Shown: positions 52,754 to 63,900 of the stretch, piece after piece
Layout: each line of letters starts with the position of its first letter
Position numbering within the stretch: the stretch's first letter is position 1
Origin: Silvibacterium dinghuense
GTDB lineage: Bacteria; Acidobacteriota; Terriglobia; Terriglobales; Acidobacteriaceae
Reading direction: 5' to 3'
Length of the DNA stretch: 64,000 nt
Assembly: GCF_004123295.1 (NCBI RefSeq)
Contig: NZ_SDMK01000005.1
Span: forward strand, 310,001 to 374,000
Program-made: the position numbers and the translations under genes
The notes under the pieces: generated by a model
The model's input: only the letters and a program-made list of their open reading frames with translations
What the model was told of the DNA's origin: nothing
Databases searched by the model: none

Positions 52754-53839
52754 CTATCTGGATTTCGCCTCCGCGGCCACCAGCGCATCCAGAGCCGAGC
52801 TCTGCGAGCTTGCGTCGGCATCGCCATAGGGCTCAGCCCAAACCACGCCCAGGTGATACTCCGGAGCCTTCGCGCCGGCCCAGATGCTGTCCGCATTTTT
52901 CCTCACAAAGACCACATACCCCGTCACTTTTGAGCGCTGGTTCAGCTCGCGGAGGTTGCGTACGAAGATGCCCTTGAACTGCGATCCGTCGCCACCACAC
53001 TTCGGCTCACATGGATCATGCAGCACGCCGTCCTTCACCAGCACAGGCGAGGCCATCGCCGCGGCGGCAATTTTCTGCGCCTCGGGGATCAGTGCCGCAT
53101 CATGATCTTTCCGGCTCATCTCCGCGAGACCGCCGATCACCACACCCTGGTTATAGGTCCATGTTGTCTCGTGATTGTTCTCGCACTTTGCGTTGAGACC
53201 GTCATTGATCAGCCCGTCGCCATTGATCATTCCCGAGCCCGCGAACCACTTCCACTCGCGCTCTGCTGTTTCGAGATACTGCTTCCGCTCCGCTTTGCTC
53301 TTCGCACGGGTGGCCAGATGCGCCGCAACCGATAGATAGAGCTCATTGGCGATCGCATTCTTGTACTTGCGTTCCTTGCTCCACCAGATACCGCCGCCGC
53401 AGGTGTCGCTCCAGCCGCCGCTCATGTCTTTGAAGATCGACTCAGCCATCGCCAGGTACGCCGGGCGATGGGTCACATCGTATGCGCCGATCCATCCCAG
53501 CGCCCACCAGCCTTCGTCGTCGTAATAGTCATTGATGAAGCCATTGAACTTCTTTTGTCCCGCGGTGAAGGTGTTCTCAAACACCGGATCGAATTCATGC
53601 GTGTGCTGGATCTTCGCTTCATCTGTCAGCGTGGTGATCGCATTCGCCGAGTTCCACCAGCCTGTTGTCTTATAAAGGCCCGTCGATTCGTCGTACCAGC
53701 TTTGCAGCGATTTCGTGGCAAGCTGCACCCGCTCGCGTGGCGAAGCAGCATTGTCCTGCGCTACAGCCTTATGCCCCGCACCCAAAAGAAACGCAGCGGC
53801 GCCAAGGACGGCGACGCTGCGAAAGAGAGTTCTGAACAT
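52754..53839 (-). CDS. GH76 family alpha-1,6-mannanase, exported
   Basis: A 361-residue secreted glycoside hydrolase of family 76 (endo-alpha-1,6-mannanase or transglycosidase). Signal peptide VAVLGAAAFLLGAGHKAVAQ. The active-site Asp pair lies in FINDYYDDEGWWALGW, and GGGIWWSKERKYKNAIANEL and TTWTYNQGVVIGGLAEM are family blocks. I chose the ATG at 53839, with AAGGAAG upstream and the signal peptide right behind; the frame runs 69 codons further upstream without meaning. With GH92 and GH38 upstream it forms an alpha-mannan degradation set: GH76 cuts the 1,6 backbone after side chains are trimmed. Confidence 0.92.
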   Translation of the reverse strand: MFRTLFRSVAVLGAAAFLLGAGHKAVAQDNAASPRERVQLATKSLQSWYDESTGLYKTTGWWNSANAITTLTDEAKIQHTHEFDPVFENTFTAGQKKFNGFINDYYDDEGWWALGWIGAYDVTHRPAYLAMAESIFKDMSGGWSDTCGGGIWWSKERKYKNAIANELYLSVAAHLATRAKSKAERKQYLETAEREWKWFAGSGMINGDGLINDGLNAKCENNHETTWTYNQGVVIGGLAEMSRKDHDAALIPEAQKIAAAAMASPVLVKDGVLHDPCEPKCGGDGSQFKGIFVRNLRELNQRSKVTGYVVFVRKNADSIWAGAKAPEYHLGVVWAEPYGDADASSQSSALDALVAAEAKSR

Positions 53840-53925
53840 GTAAATCAATCTTCCTTTCTCAATCTTGCTCCGGCTCTCTGCTCGCGACCAACGGGAGCAT
53901 ATGCCGAAGGCGAAATGCCGCGCGG

Positions 53926-56241
53926 TTAGCGCTGCGACATCGAAGGCGGCGCATCTTCCGGTGCGCTGCCCCACTTCTCGTTCGGTGCCGGTCCCATTGT
54001 CAACACAAGTTTCGCACCGTTCTCGATATCCGCGTGGCTGAACCATGGCTTATTCCACGGCTTCCCGTTGAGCGTCGCAGACTGGATATACATGTTCTTC
54101 GCCGAGTTGTTCTTTGCAATCACGGTGAAGTCATGCCCATTGCCCATATGAATGGTCGCCTCGTCGAAGATGGGACTGCCCATGATGTAGTTCGGGCTCG
54201 AGGGATCAACCGGATAAAAGCCGAGCGCGCTCATCACGTACCATGAGGCCGTCGAGCCCTGATCATCCATGCCCGGGAAGGCATAGCTGGTCTTGTCACT
54301 GCCGTACATCCATGCCAGGATCTCGCGCGCCAGCTTCTGCGTCTTCCACGGCTGGCCGCCCCAGTCGTAGTAGTACGCGGCCTGCTGGTCAGGCTGGTTG
54401 CCCTGCACATACTGTCCGATCACTCCGGTGCAGTCGCGGCAGATGCCCTTCGCCGTGTATGGCGTCGAGAAGAACTCGTCCAGCTTGGCATCGAACTTCT
54501 CACGCCCGCCGAGCAGGTTTTCAAGCCCCTGCACATCATGCGGCACCAGCCACAGCGTCGACCAGCCGGAGCCTTCCTTCATCATGAAGTTGTAGTACGG
54601 CTCCTTCGGATCGAAGGGCGAGATGAATTTGCCGTCGGCAGTGCGGCCGCGCATAAAGCCTACCGATGGATCGAAGACATTCTCATAGTTATGAGCGCGC
54701 TTCAGGAACATCTGGTAGTCATCTTCCTTGCCCAGCTTTTTCGCATACATTGCCATCGCATAGTCGTCCCACGCGTACTCGAGCGTGGTGGCCGCGCCGG
54801 CATTGCCGTCCGCGTACGGCGGGCTCGGATTCCCCGGAGGAATCACATCCGGAATCCATCCCTGCTGGAGATATGGTTCCAGATGTCCGCGCGGCCCCTT
54901 CGGGTCCATCGCATTTTTACGCAGATACTCATACACGCTTGCGTAATCGAACTTGAGCCCACGCTCCCAGTCTCCCAGATACATGAAGACTGCGTTGTCG
55001 CCATGGAAGGACGTCGCCATATAGCCACGTTCCTTTGCGCGATCCAGCTCCGACTGCAGCACATCGAGCTTCATCTGCGGCTCGAGGAGCGTCAGCAGCA
55101 CAATCTGGTTGCGTCCCGTATCCCAGAAAGGCACCTCGCTGTAACGGTCGTACGCTACCTTATCCACCTTGCCGCGGTCGGGACCACGCCGCACGATGAA
55201 CTCATCACCCTTCTTTGCTTCAAGACGCGGGCTTGCGTAGGAGTGATAGAGGCAAGAGTAGAAAAGCATCCGCTCTTTTTCCGTACCGCCCTTTACCTCG
55301 ATGGCATTTAACTTCGGCGCCCATGCTTCTTCCGCTGCACGATGCATGCGGTCGAAATCCCAGCCCGGATCTTCTGCACTTAACTGGGACTCGGCCTTTT
55401 CATAGCTCACGCCCGTGCCGATCTTCACCAGCACCTGCTCGTTCGTCGTCGTCGCAAACTGTACATAAGCGCCGGCAAAGTTACCGCTGATGGTCTTTTC
55501 ATCGGGATTCACCTCATCCCAGCCAATCATCGAGTAATCGTTCGGTCCCTCAGCCGGATGCTGCTTGAAGACGCCAAACTTCGTGAATGGCTTCGAGAAC
55601 TCTGCGATGAAATAACGCCCGCCGCGCGACTTGCCACGCACCGTATGATCGTCCAGTACCTCGATGTCTCCGCCCCAACGACCGAGATCGAGCAGCACAT
55701 GCGACTGGTCGCTCTCCGGAAAGGTGAAGCGGAAGAGGCTTGTCCACGTTGTCGCCGTCATCTCCGCCAGCGTATGAAAGTCATCGAGATAGACGCTGTA
55801 GTAGCCCGGCGAAGACTTCTCCCTCGCCTTGTCGTAGACCGAAGCACTACGCTCCGGCGGCACCGTGAAGGTACCGACCACCGGCATGATCATCGGGCTG
55901 TCGCCATCGCCGGTCGTGAATCCGTACATCATGCGGTTCGGATAGAAATATTCGGCACGCACACCGGCCGGATAATTCACATCGAGATTCGCGTTCACCG
56001 GACCCACCCAGGTCGAGCTATGCGGCAACATCGCCGAAGGCGAAGTAAAGCCCGAGTAAAGCTGCTCGCCCGGAGGCGGCGCATTGCCGATCAGCTTCTG
56101 CTGATCGAGCGGCGCGGTACCGACCAATCCGTTCGCATACTGAAGCGGCGTCTTTGCATTCTGCGCCAGCGCCGCGCTGCAACACCATGACGCCATCACC
56201 AACAGGCTGGCGCCTGCAAAAGATCGGGAGAAAGAGCTCAT
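53926..56241 (-). CDS. GH92 family exo-alpha-mannosidase, exported
   Basis: A 771-residue calcium-dependent alpha-mannosidase of family 92. Signal peptide LLVMASWCCSAALAQ. The N-terminal beta-sandwich is followed by an alpha/alpha-barrel with VPFWDTGRNQIVLLTLLEPQ, GYMATSFHGDNAVFMYLGDW, LEYAWDDYAMAMYAKKLG and the C-terminal GMDDQGSTASWYVMSALGFY signature. I chose the ATG at 56241, with GAGGAG 9 bp upstream; another ATG at 56268 is in frame. Gaps of 86 bp to GH76 and 137 bp to GH38, with a terminator in the latter, suggest GH92-GH76-receptor as one transcript. Confidence 0.94.
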   Translation of the reverse strand: MSSFSRSFAGASLLVMASWCCSAALAQNAKTPLQYANGLVGTAPLDQQKLIGNAPPPGEQLYSGFTSPSAMLPHSSTWVGPVNANLDVNYPAGVRAEYFYPNRMMYGFTTGDGDSPMIMPVVGTFTVPPERSASVYDKAREKSSPGYYSVYLDDFHTLAEMTATTWTSLFRFTFPESDQSHVLLDLGRWGGDIEVLDDHTVRGKSRGGRYFIAEFSKPFTKFGVFKQHPAEGPNDYSMIGWDEVNPDEKTISGNFAGAYVQFATTTNEQVLVKIGTGVSYEKAESQLSAEDPGWDFDRMHRAAEEAWAPKLNAIEVKGGTEKERMLFYSCLYHSYASPRLEAKKGDEFIVRRGPDRGKVDKVAYDRYSEVPFWDTGRNQIVLLTLLEPQMKLDVLQSELDRAKERGYMATSFHGDNAVFMYLGDWERGLKFDYASVYEYLRKNAMDPKGPRGHLEPYLQQGWIPDVIPPGNPSPPYADGNAGAATTLEYAWDDYAMAMYAKKLGKEDDYQMFLKRAHNYENVFDPSVGFMRGRTADGKFISPFDPKEPYYNFMMKEGSGWSTLWLVPHDVQGLENLLGGREKFDAKLDEFFSTPYTAKGICRDCTGVIGQYVQGNQPDQQAAYYYDWGGQPWKTQKLAREILAWMYGSDKTSYAFPGMDDQGSTASWYVMSALGFYPVDPSSPNYIMGSPIFDEATIHMGNGHDFTVIAKNNSAKNMYIQSATLNGKPWNKPWFSHADIENGAKLVLTMGPAPNEKWGSAPEDAPPSMSQR

Positions 56242-56335
56242 CGCAGCGACTCCTCGCATATTTGTCACATTGTCGATTACAGAAAAGAAGCAGTTGGATT
56301 GTCCCGCGCGGATCGCGCAACCGCTTCCACGAGAG

Positions 56336-56371
56336 GAGTAAAAAACGGCCGCCGTAACTAGTACGGCGGCC
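56336..56371 (-). terminator. Intrinsic terminator after the GH38 gene
   Basis: Stem ggccgccgt (56347-56355) pairs with acggcggcc (56363-56371). On the minus strand it is followed by TTTTTT. It lies just after the GH38 stop and before the GH92 start, so GH38 is probably not co-transcribed fully with GH92. Confidence 0.85.
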
Positions 56372-56378
56372 CGCGGAA

Positions 56379-59300
56379 TTACTCTTTGCCCGGCACCAGT
56401 GTTATCGCCAGCACCACTACATTTCGATTATTCGGCAGCGCCACACTCTTCACCTTCTTACCGCTGTCGAGCGTAAAGCTATAGGCGAAAACGTGGAAGG
56501 GATTGCCATCCTTTCCACCATCCTCTGTCAGGCGGTATGGCATCTCAACTGCAAGAGACTCACCCTTCTGGCTCGCATCGCTCGCCCAATCACTCAGGCT
56601 TTGTGCAAAGGTCGATGAGGTTCCATCGGTGTAGTTCACCGTGAAGGTCTGGCGCTTCTGCGTGCCTTCCACGCCAGTTGCCAGGACCTTCAGACTTGCG
56701 AACTGTCCCTCCGGCAATGTCACCGTCTTGCTCGTCACCGCATCCGGAGCATTCGCGGGGCCAAGCTTGAAGATCACACCAGCGCCCACCGGATCGCTGC
56801 CCAGTGCCTCAGCGGAGAGAGCACAGCAGCCACCATCAAAGCTGTCCGAAGGATCGAATTTCGTGTCGTCGTTGTAAATGCCCTTGACGTTATAGACAGA
56901 AGAGAGATTCACCGGCACGGTGTTTTTCAGCACCGGAGTCACCTCCAGATCCATCGTCGTAGTGTGTGTAAGCTCTCCGGAGGTCGCGGTAATTGTAACC
57001 GTGCCTGTGACAGGAGCAGCTGATGCGGAAGCAGTCAATGTCATTACACTGCTGCCTTTCGTCGTCGCCGGCTCAAAGCTCGCCGTCACCCCCTCAGGCA
57101 GGCCCGAAGCCGTAAGGGCGATATCGCCATCGAAGCTGCCCCGCGGCAGGATCAACAGTCTGCTCTTCGCGGAACGGCCCTGTGAGATCGAGGTCTTAGC
57201 CGGAGCTGTCAGCGAGAAGTCCGGTGCGCCCGCATTGGGGGAAGGCAGCACATCATAAAGCGGCTGTGCCGGCTTCACCTCTGGGTTCTCTTCTGCAACG
57301 GAAACAGCCAGGATGCGGATCTTGTCGTTATCCGGCAGCGTCAGCGTCTTCGCGCCTGCAGGCAGGTCGATGCCGTAACCGAACAGATAGGAATACGCAT
57401 ACGGCACATTCTTGCCCGCCGCGTCGTGATGATGGCTCGCATACCAGGCCAGCGTCGCGCGCTTGATAAAGCCAGGCTTGAGCCCCACCATCTCGCCGTA
57501 GTTATCGTGCGCTACGTCGTTCGTGCTCCAGATGCGGTCATCCCACTGTCCAACGAACCCGCCCCAGTCTTCGATGTTCAGCTCGGCCTTGTTCTCACCC
57601 GCAGTAAACACAGCCTTCTGATCTCCGTCGGCTGACGCCGCCAGGATGTACACGCGGTTGTAGTGTCCGGCGGGCAACGTGATCGACTGCCCCTTGGCTG
57701 TGATCGCATTCGGCGCGCCTGTTTTTGCCGCGGCGAGTGCGAAGTTCACGCCATTGAAGGCAATCTCCTGGGGCAGCATCTCTGCCGGAAGCGCATCGCC
57801 CTTGCCATCGAAACCGGCCTGCGTGGTCGTGCCGTCATTCGTAGCCGTCGCGGTGTCATATTGCAGTGTCACCGGCTCAGACTTCACCGGAGCAACGGTG
57901 GTCTTCGACGCCGCGAGCTTCAACGCAAAAGCACGCGGCTGGTAAGCGCCGAAGGACGTGACAAGCGCGCCCTCCTTCACCGTCGCATCGCCCAACGGCT
58001 GCTCCTGACCATTCACCTCGCGCGCAGCCACGATCGGCACGGCGAAGCTCACCTTTACATCGTCCAGCGGCTTACCGTCGAGTTCGACCAAGCGGATGAC
58101 CACCTCGTCGCTCTTCTCCGCCTTCTTCACTGCCATCACGCGCACGCGCGGGCTGCTCACCTTCACCAGCGAGAAGCTCTTGCCCAGCGTCCCCACATGC
58201 TTTGCAGATTCAAAGCCGATCAGCGGTGCATTCAGCTGCTGCCCCTGCCAGTCGGTCTGCGCTTCGCGCCAGCCATCCGCGTGCCCGGCAATGCCATAGG
58301 TGAATTCATGATGGCCGATATCCTGCGATGCTTCATCGGTATAACCGCCGGCCACACCCGGCGTACGCAGCAACGTCAGCCGGATGGTGTGATCGTTCGG
58401 CTTGTCCGATCCATTCTTCGCGTCCGTCAGGATGGTCGCACCGAACTTGCCACTCATGTCGGTCAGGTCGACCCACTGATGGCTCGGCACTTCAAACTTC
58501 TTCGGCGTCGCCGACGGACGCTGGATCGTGCCTACATCCCAGTTATACGTCGCCATTTCGTTCGCGGCTGTCAGCGGGAACTCCGCCTTCAGATTACGCT
58601 CACGCGTAGCCCAGTCGATCACATTGCCGAACTGAACACGCTTGCCTGCATCGCCAGCCGCAAGGCTGATCGTCTGCACGAAGCGCGAACCGGCCGTCTC
58701 ACGCGTGACCTCAACCGCTACGCGCACCGGACCGTTTTCTACCACGCGAATCTTTGCCGGCCCCGAGACGTACTCGCGCGGCTTGGCCTGTTCCTGATCC
58801 CAATCCATGTTCCAGGCCGGCCACTGCTGCGGATTGTCATAGTTCAGAGAGAGCCGTGCCGGCGCACGCAGCAGCTCCTGCTTTGCCTGCTTGTCGTAGA
58901 TGCTCGAGACATCGCCATTCTCATCGATCGTGACCTTGTAATACGTGTTTTCAAGCGAGTGCTCGCTCACGCTCAGCTTCGACTCTGCGGCCACGGCGCC
59001 CGGAAGCACGTGATACACCGCGTAGCCCACCGAGGGTACGCTCGCTGCGAACACAACTTTGCCGTCCACGATCTGCGCCGGTGACGCCTTGCCATCTGCA
59101 CCGACGACATGCACTTCCTTCGGCAAACCACCGGAGAACTCGACCTTCGCCTCGACCAGGTCCTGCCGCGCGATATTTAACTGGTTAAATACAACGACCG
59201 GGACACCGGCGCCGTCCGTATCCAGTGCCGCGGCTACGCCCTCGGTCGCGCTCTTCAGCACATCCGAGAACTGGTTCATCGCGATCACATCGTCATTCCA

Positions 59301-60758
59301 TGCGAAGTTATAGGCGCGCGGCGTCGCCGTACCGGCTGCCAGATCGTGAAAATGCGCCGCCATGGCCAGCGTCCACGCGTTGTTCAGCCGCTCCATCGGA
59401 TATGCACGCACGCCCAGCCACTGCGCCGCAATCGACGACTCCTCGGCCGCACCAGCGAGCAATTCCTCCTTGCGAATCCACCGCTTCTGATAAGCCTGCG
59501 AAGTCAGCGAGCCGGCCGAGTGGTTCGTCAGCTCCATTTCGCCGGTATAGCGCGGCAACTGCGCCTCTTCCTGCGGCGTGATGTCCTTGAACATCTGCTC
59601 GGCGGTTGCCGAAATCACATGCACCGGGCCAAGGCCCACCTGTGTCTCTACCTCACCGCGCTTGTCCCCGCGCATATAGAAGCCATTGGGGTTCGGCAGA
59701 TCCACCGTGCCCTTGTCGATGATCGCTTCCAGACGCTTGACCGACTCCTCGTGCGGAGCACCACCGATGTCACCGGTGCCGTAGTAGTGATAGTCCGTGA
59801 AGACGCCCGTCACCTTGCCGTTGTTCAGTACGCGCGCCGCCCAGTCACCCTGGAAACGCTGCAGATCGCGTTGCTCGCGGGACTCGGCCAGCGCCTGCTG
59901 TTCGCTGCGCAGCGCGAAGTACTCCTTCAGATCTTCCTGATCGTCCTTCTTATCCTTCTGCGCCTGTTCGAGCTTCGTTTCGAGCGCGCTGATGCGCTTC
60001 TCCAGATCCTGTTCGGCCGGGCTCTGCGGCTGCGGATCGAATGGCTTGCTGAGGTCTGTCGTAATGCTGCCGCTGTAGGCACCCGGATTCAGCGCCGCCA
60101 TCACCGTGCTGCCGTCTGGACCAACCCAGACGCCTACATTAAACGGCGTGCCTTCCGGCGTGCGCTCGAGCGACTCTGGACCGCCGCCGGGTGCGGACGA
60201 ACCCCAGGTCAGCTTCTGTGTCGAAAAGGCCTTCACGCCGGAATGTGCGAGCAGCGTGGGCAGCGAAGCCGGAAACCCGAAGCAGTCGGGCAGCATATAC
60301 TCTTCGCTCGACTTGCCGAATTCCTTCTGGAACCACTCATTGCCATACAGGATCTGGCGGATGATCGCCTCGGCGCTCGGAGCATTCACGTCGCCTTCTT
60401 CCATCGACGAGCCGGCCGGGAACCAGCGCCCCTCATTCACATAGAGCTTGACCTTGTCGAAGTCCTGCGGGAAGTACTCCTTCATCAGGCGATAGCGATT
60501 GGCGCCGCTGAAGTTAAAGATGTAATGGGGATACTTATCGAAGAGTTTGAAGTTATCTTCCATGGTATTCCGCAGATATTGGTCGATCACCTGCGGATAC
60601 TCCCACCGCCATTCCGTATCCAGGTGCGCATAGCCCACGGCATAGAGCGTCGGCTCTTTGGTCAGATCGGGCTTCGCCGTTGATTGGGCAAACGATGCAA
60701 GGGTCAGAGTCGCAAAGGCCAGCAGCGCAGATCCGGTACGCGGACGCGGGAATCGCAT
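56379..60758 (-). CDS. GH38 family alpha-mannosidase with C-terminal accessory domains
   Basis: A 1459-residue exported zinc enzyme. After a signal peptide (ALLAFATLTLASFAQS) comes the GH38 catalytic domain: His45/Asp47 in GYAHLDTEWRWEYP, nucleophile-type Asp158 in MLPDCFGFPASLP, and the later metal His in AAHFHDLAAGTATP. A charged coiled-coil-like insertion (about 245-310, LEKRISALETKLEQAQKDKK) interrupts the catalytic half. The GH38 C-terminal domain ends near 900. The extra about 500 residues include two similar beta-sandwich modules (GGFVGQWDDRIWSTNDVAHD; SFDGGCCALSAEALGSDP) flanking an Ig-like stretch (TASFEPATTKGSSVMTLTAS). They probably bind glycans. GGAGAG precedes the ATG. Confidence 0.92.
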   Translation of the reverse strand: MRFPRPRTGSALLAFATLTLASFAQSTAKPDLTKEPTLYAVGYAHLDTEWRWEYPQVIDQYLRNTMEDNFKLFDKYPHYIFNFSGANRYRLMKEYFPQDFDKVKLYVNEGRWFPAGSSMEEGDVNAPSAEAIIRQILYGNEWFQKEFGKSSEEYMLPDCFGFPASLPTLLAHSGVKAFSTQKLTWGSSAPGGGPESLERTPEGTPFNVGVWVGPDGSTVMAALNPGAYSGSITTDLSKPFDPQPQSPAEQDLEKRISALETKLEQAQKDKKDDQEDLKEYFALRSEQQALAESREQRDLQRFQGDWAARVLNNGKVTGVFTDYHYYGTGDIGGAPHEESVKRLEAIIDKGTVDLPNPNGFYMRGDKRGEVETQVGLGPVHVISATAEQMFKDITPQEEAQLPRYTGEMELTNHSAGSLTSQAYQKRWIRKEELLAGAAEESSIAAQWLGVRAYPMERLNNAWTLAMAAHFHDLAAGTATPRAYNFAWNDDVIAMNQFSDVLKSATEGVAAALDTDGAGVPVVVFNQLNIARQDLVEAKVEFSGGLPKEVHVVGADGKASPAQIVDGKVVFAASVPSVGYAVYHVLPGAVAAESKLSVSEHSLENTYYKVTIDENGDVSSIYDKQAKQELLRAPARLSLNYDNPQQWPAWNMDWDQEQAKPREYVSGPAKIRVVENGPVRVAVEVTRETAGSRFVQTISLAAGDAGKRVQFGNVIDWATRERNLKAEFPLTAANEMATYNWDVGTIQRPSATPKKFEVPSHQWVDLTDMSGKFGATILTDAKNGSDKPNDHTIRLTLLRTPGVAGGYTDEASQDIGHHEFTYGIAGHADGWREAQTDWQGQQLNAPLIGFESAKHVGTLGKSFSLVKVSSPRVRVMAVKKAEKSDEVVIRLVELDGKPLDDVKVSFAVPIVAAREVNGQEQPLGDATVKEGALVTSFGAYQPRAFALKLAASKTTVAPVKSEPVTLQYDTATATNDGTTTQAGFDGKGDALPAEMLPQEIAFNGVNFALAAAKTGAPNAITAKGQSITLPAGHYNRVYILAASADGDQKAVFTAGENKAELNIEDWGGFVGQWDDRIWSTNDVAHDNYGEMVGLKPGFIKRATLAWYASHHHDAAGKNVPYAYSYLFGYGIDLPAGAKTLTLPDNDKIRILAVSVAEENPEVKPAQPLYDVLPSPNAGAPDFSLTAPAKTSISQGRSAKSRLLILPRGSFDGDIALTASGLPEGVTASFEPATTKGSSVMTLTASASAAPVTGTVTITATSGELTHTTTMDLEVTPVLKNTVPVNLSSVYNVKGIYNDDTKFDPSDSFDGGCCALSAEALGSDPVGAGVIFKLGPANAPDAVTSKTVTLPEGQFASLKVLATGVEGTQKRQTFTVNYTDGTSSTFAQSLSDWASDASQKGESLAVEMPYRLTEDGGKDGNPFHVFAYSFTLDSGKKVKSVALPNNRNVVVLAITLVPGKE

Positions 60759-60853
60759 GAATACTCTCCAGTTGCTGTTACAAAATTTTCCAAGCCTGAA
60801 AACAGGCGAAAACCGGGGATTGCTCCCCGGCGCGTCGTGCAGACGGCAAAGCC

Positions 60854-60887
60854 GCAGGCTCCCGCGATGATTGTCGCGGAAGCCTGC
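60854..60887 (-). terminator. Probable hairpin terminator of the edge receptor
   Basis: Arms gcaggctcccgcga (60854-60867) and tcgcggaagcctgc (60874-60887) pair with one mismatch and a 6-base loop. It lies 14 bp past the receptor stop. The following minus-strand T-tract is weak (CTTTGCC), so read-through into GH38 is possible. Confidence 0.6.
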
Positions 60888-60901
60888 AGCGATTCTGCCG
60901 G

Positions 60902-63900
60902 TTAGAAGGTGATATTACCCCCGAGTTGCAGAATTCTCGGGAAGTTCTGCTGGGTTGCTCCAACTGTACCGAAGCCGCTCCAGCCTGAATTCGGCGAGAA
61001 GTTCGCAGGACCATCACCCGGATTGTTGTCCGGACCACCAAACAGGACCGAGTTCAGCGCGTTAAAGGCGTCGAGGCGGAGCTGCAGGTTGAGGTTGTTC
61101 CAGATCTTCGTATTCTTCTGCAATGAAAGATCCAGGTTCGGAATGGTGGGATTGCGAACGATCGAAAGATTGCTCGGTAGGTACATCAGGCCATAGTTCG
61201 GGATGCCCTGCCAGCAGGTTTGATAGGTGTCGCCAGTGTTATTTAACCAATGACCACCGCCAACCGAGGTGCCGTTCTTCGGACGGAAGCTGACGCCAGG
61301 GCAGTTATACCATTGCCCCTGATCCAGCGAGGTAGGCGTGCCGCTCTGCGCATTGAAAACGCCGCTCAGTGTCCAGCCGGTAATGATCCGTCCAACAAAT
61401 GGATTCGGCTGGTTGAAGAACAGGCCTCCCTGACCGAAAGGCAAGTCGTACACGGTCGTCACTGAGAGAACATGCGTACGGTCTGTGCCCGCCAAGTTAT
61501 GCTGCTGCTGCGCGTCCTGATACGGCCAGCCGTTCAGATAACCATCACGGCTCATTGTCTTCGAGTAAGTGTATGCCACCTGGAAACTTACACCCTTGCC
61601 TGAAGAGTTGGTGACACGGCGGCTGAGCTTGACCTCAAGGCCGTCATACCAGTTACGGCCGAGCGGTGCGTTGTACTGACCGACCAGTCCTGTGCCACCG
61701 GGCGAGCAGTATTGCGAATAGGGCTCCAGCAATGCGAGTGCTGAAACCGTGGTAGAGGTACCGCACTGTCCCGGTCCGCTCATGCCAGGTACGCCATAAT
61801 AAGGATTGGGCACCTGCTGATTCCAGAGTGCGGGGTTCTTTTCTGCTGCTTCCTGCTCCGCGCGCGTCAGCGTGCCATTGAGCCACAAGGAACCGGAGGT
61901 GCGCAAGCGGCTGGTAAAGTTACCGGCATACCGCGCATCCAGTACGACCTGACCCGGCAGCTCACGCTGGAAGCCCAGGGAGAGGATTTGCTCCATCGGG
62001 ATCTTGCGGTCCGGGAAATCGAGCTGGATACCACCGTTACCTACGTCCGTCAGCAATCCCTGGGTATTCCCGGTCGGAGCTAAAAGACCGGAGGAAAATG
62101 GATTGCCGGTCTGGAAGTAGTTGGTTGGAGTATTGCCGCCGTCAAGCGAATCGGTGAAATTGGTTGTTTGCGCCTCGCCGATGCTGGAGCCGCCTTCCAG
62201 GCCATAGGAATACATCAGGCCCCAACCACCGCGGATGACCGTCTTCGGATCTACCACGAAGGCGAAGCCAATACGCGGCCCTACATCGGTCCAGTCCGTG
62301 TTGTACGCGTCGCGCGATTGACCATTCACACCGGGAAACTCAATACCGCCGTATACCGTTGTCAGCGACGAGGGCGAGATTCCCGCCGCGGTCCACGCCG
62401 CCTGATTTGAGCCGTTTGCAACGTTCGCCTGATAAGAGGCTTCGTTGGTTAGCGGGTTCACGCAGGTCAGGCACATGCCACGGTTGAGCTCATTGTTCCG
62501 CTCGCGCAGGCCACGCTGTACGTCATAGCGGATGCCCAGGTTCAAGGTCAGGCGGCTGTTTACGCGCCAGTTGTCCTGGAAGTATCCCGCATAGACTGGG
62601 TACCCTTCCATAATCGACCCGATCCAGTCGATGCCGCCGCTGCCGGGATAACCGAGGTAGAACGACGCCAACGCCGAGCCATTCGCCTGATTCTGGTTGC
62701 AACCATTGATGTTTGAACCATCAGGAAGGATGGGATAGCAGCTGGCGTTATGCGGATTCAACTGTGTCCAACCGCCGTTGAAACCGAAATCGCCGTTCGG
62801 ATGGCCGCCACTGTAGGGATAACCACCGTATTGGAATTCATCGATCTCGCCGCCAAATTCCAACGTATGCGCGCCAGCCGTCTTCGTGAAGTCCACATCG
62901 AAGGCAATGGTGTTTGTCACATCCGGATTGCGCTGATTGCCAAACACTGTGCTGCCATTCAGGATGCCGGTACCGAAACCGTCGCTAATCGAAAACTCCG
63001 GCAGATATTTTGCGGCTGTGATTCCTGGCAGAGGCATGGACAGTCCGATGGTGCTCGGGTCTGTCTGCGTGTTCAGATCACCATCCGGCGACTCCTCATA
63101 GAGACGGTTGAACGAAATCTTGAAGTCGCCAATCAAGGTCGGAGAAAAGACGTGCGTCAAGTCCTGCGAGGCAACGTAGTTCTGGCGCAGGTGATTGATG
63201 TTGCCGTTTTCTGCCAGATTGGTAAGACCGTTGGTCGAGCGGTTTTCTGTGCCCTTCCAATAGAGGAAGTAGCTATAGAGCTTGGTCTTATCGCTCAGGT
63301 TGTAGTCCATGCGGATCTGCGACTGGTTGTAGTCATAGACATCCGGTGTAATGGCCAGGTAATTTGCGCCTTTAGCCAGATTCGTCGCGCTTCCGATATT
63401 CGGTAACGGAATGTAGTTCAGGATCGCTTGCGAGGTCGCGTTGATCTGCGCCGCGGGGATCGAGTTATTCGCAAACTGCGTCTGCACCACGTGGTTGCTG
63501 TTGCAGGACTGAGCTGTACCGCCATCGAGACAGGTCGCCGTGCCGGGCTGAAAGATCGCGATTCCCTGCGGAAATTCGGACGAGTCATAAGTCTGAACAT
63601 TGTTGAAGTTCACACCCGTTGCACCGTCAAAGCCGGGACGCAGATAGGCAGGAGGTACGTTCTTCAAAATGGTCCCGGACAACGACTGGCGATAACCCTC
63701 GAAGCCGAAGAAGAAAAAGAGCTTGTTCTTGATGACCGGACCGCCAGCGGTAATCCAGAACTGGTTCTGGATCTCACCCTGCTTGGGCGTGTCGGTCAGG
63801 TTGTTCTGGTAGGTATTCGCATTCAGGAAGCCGCCCTGGTAGGCGTAGCGGGCATTGCCGTGGAATTGATTTCCGCCGCTCTTACCCACGGTGTTGACCG

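Noticed and set aside
57663-59084. A 473-codon plus-strand open frame opposite the GH38 gene
   Set aside because: Its composition (Arg/His/Leu-rich) is that of a shadow frame, and the GH38 frame opposite is unambiguous.
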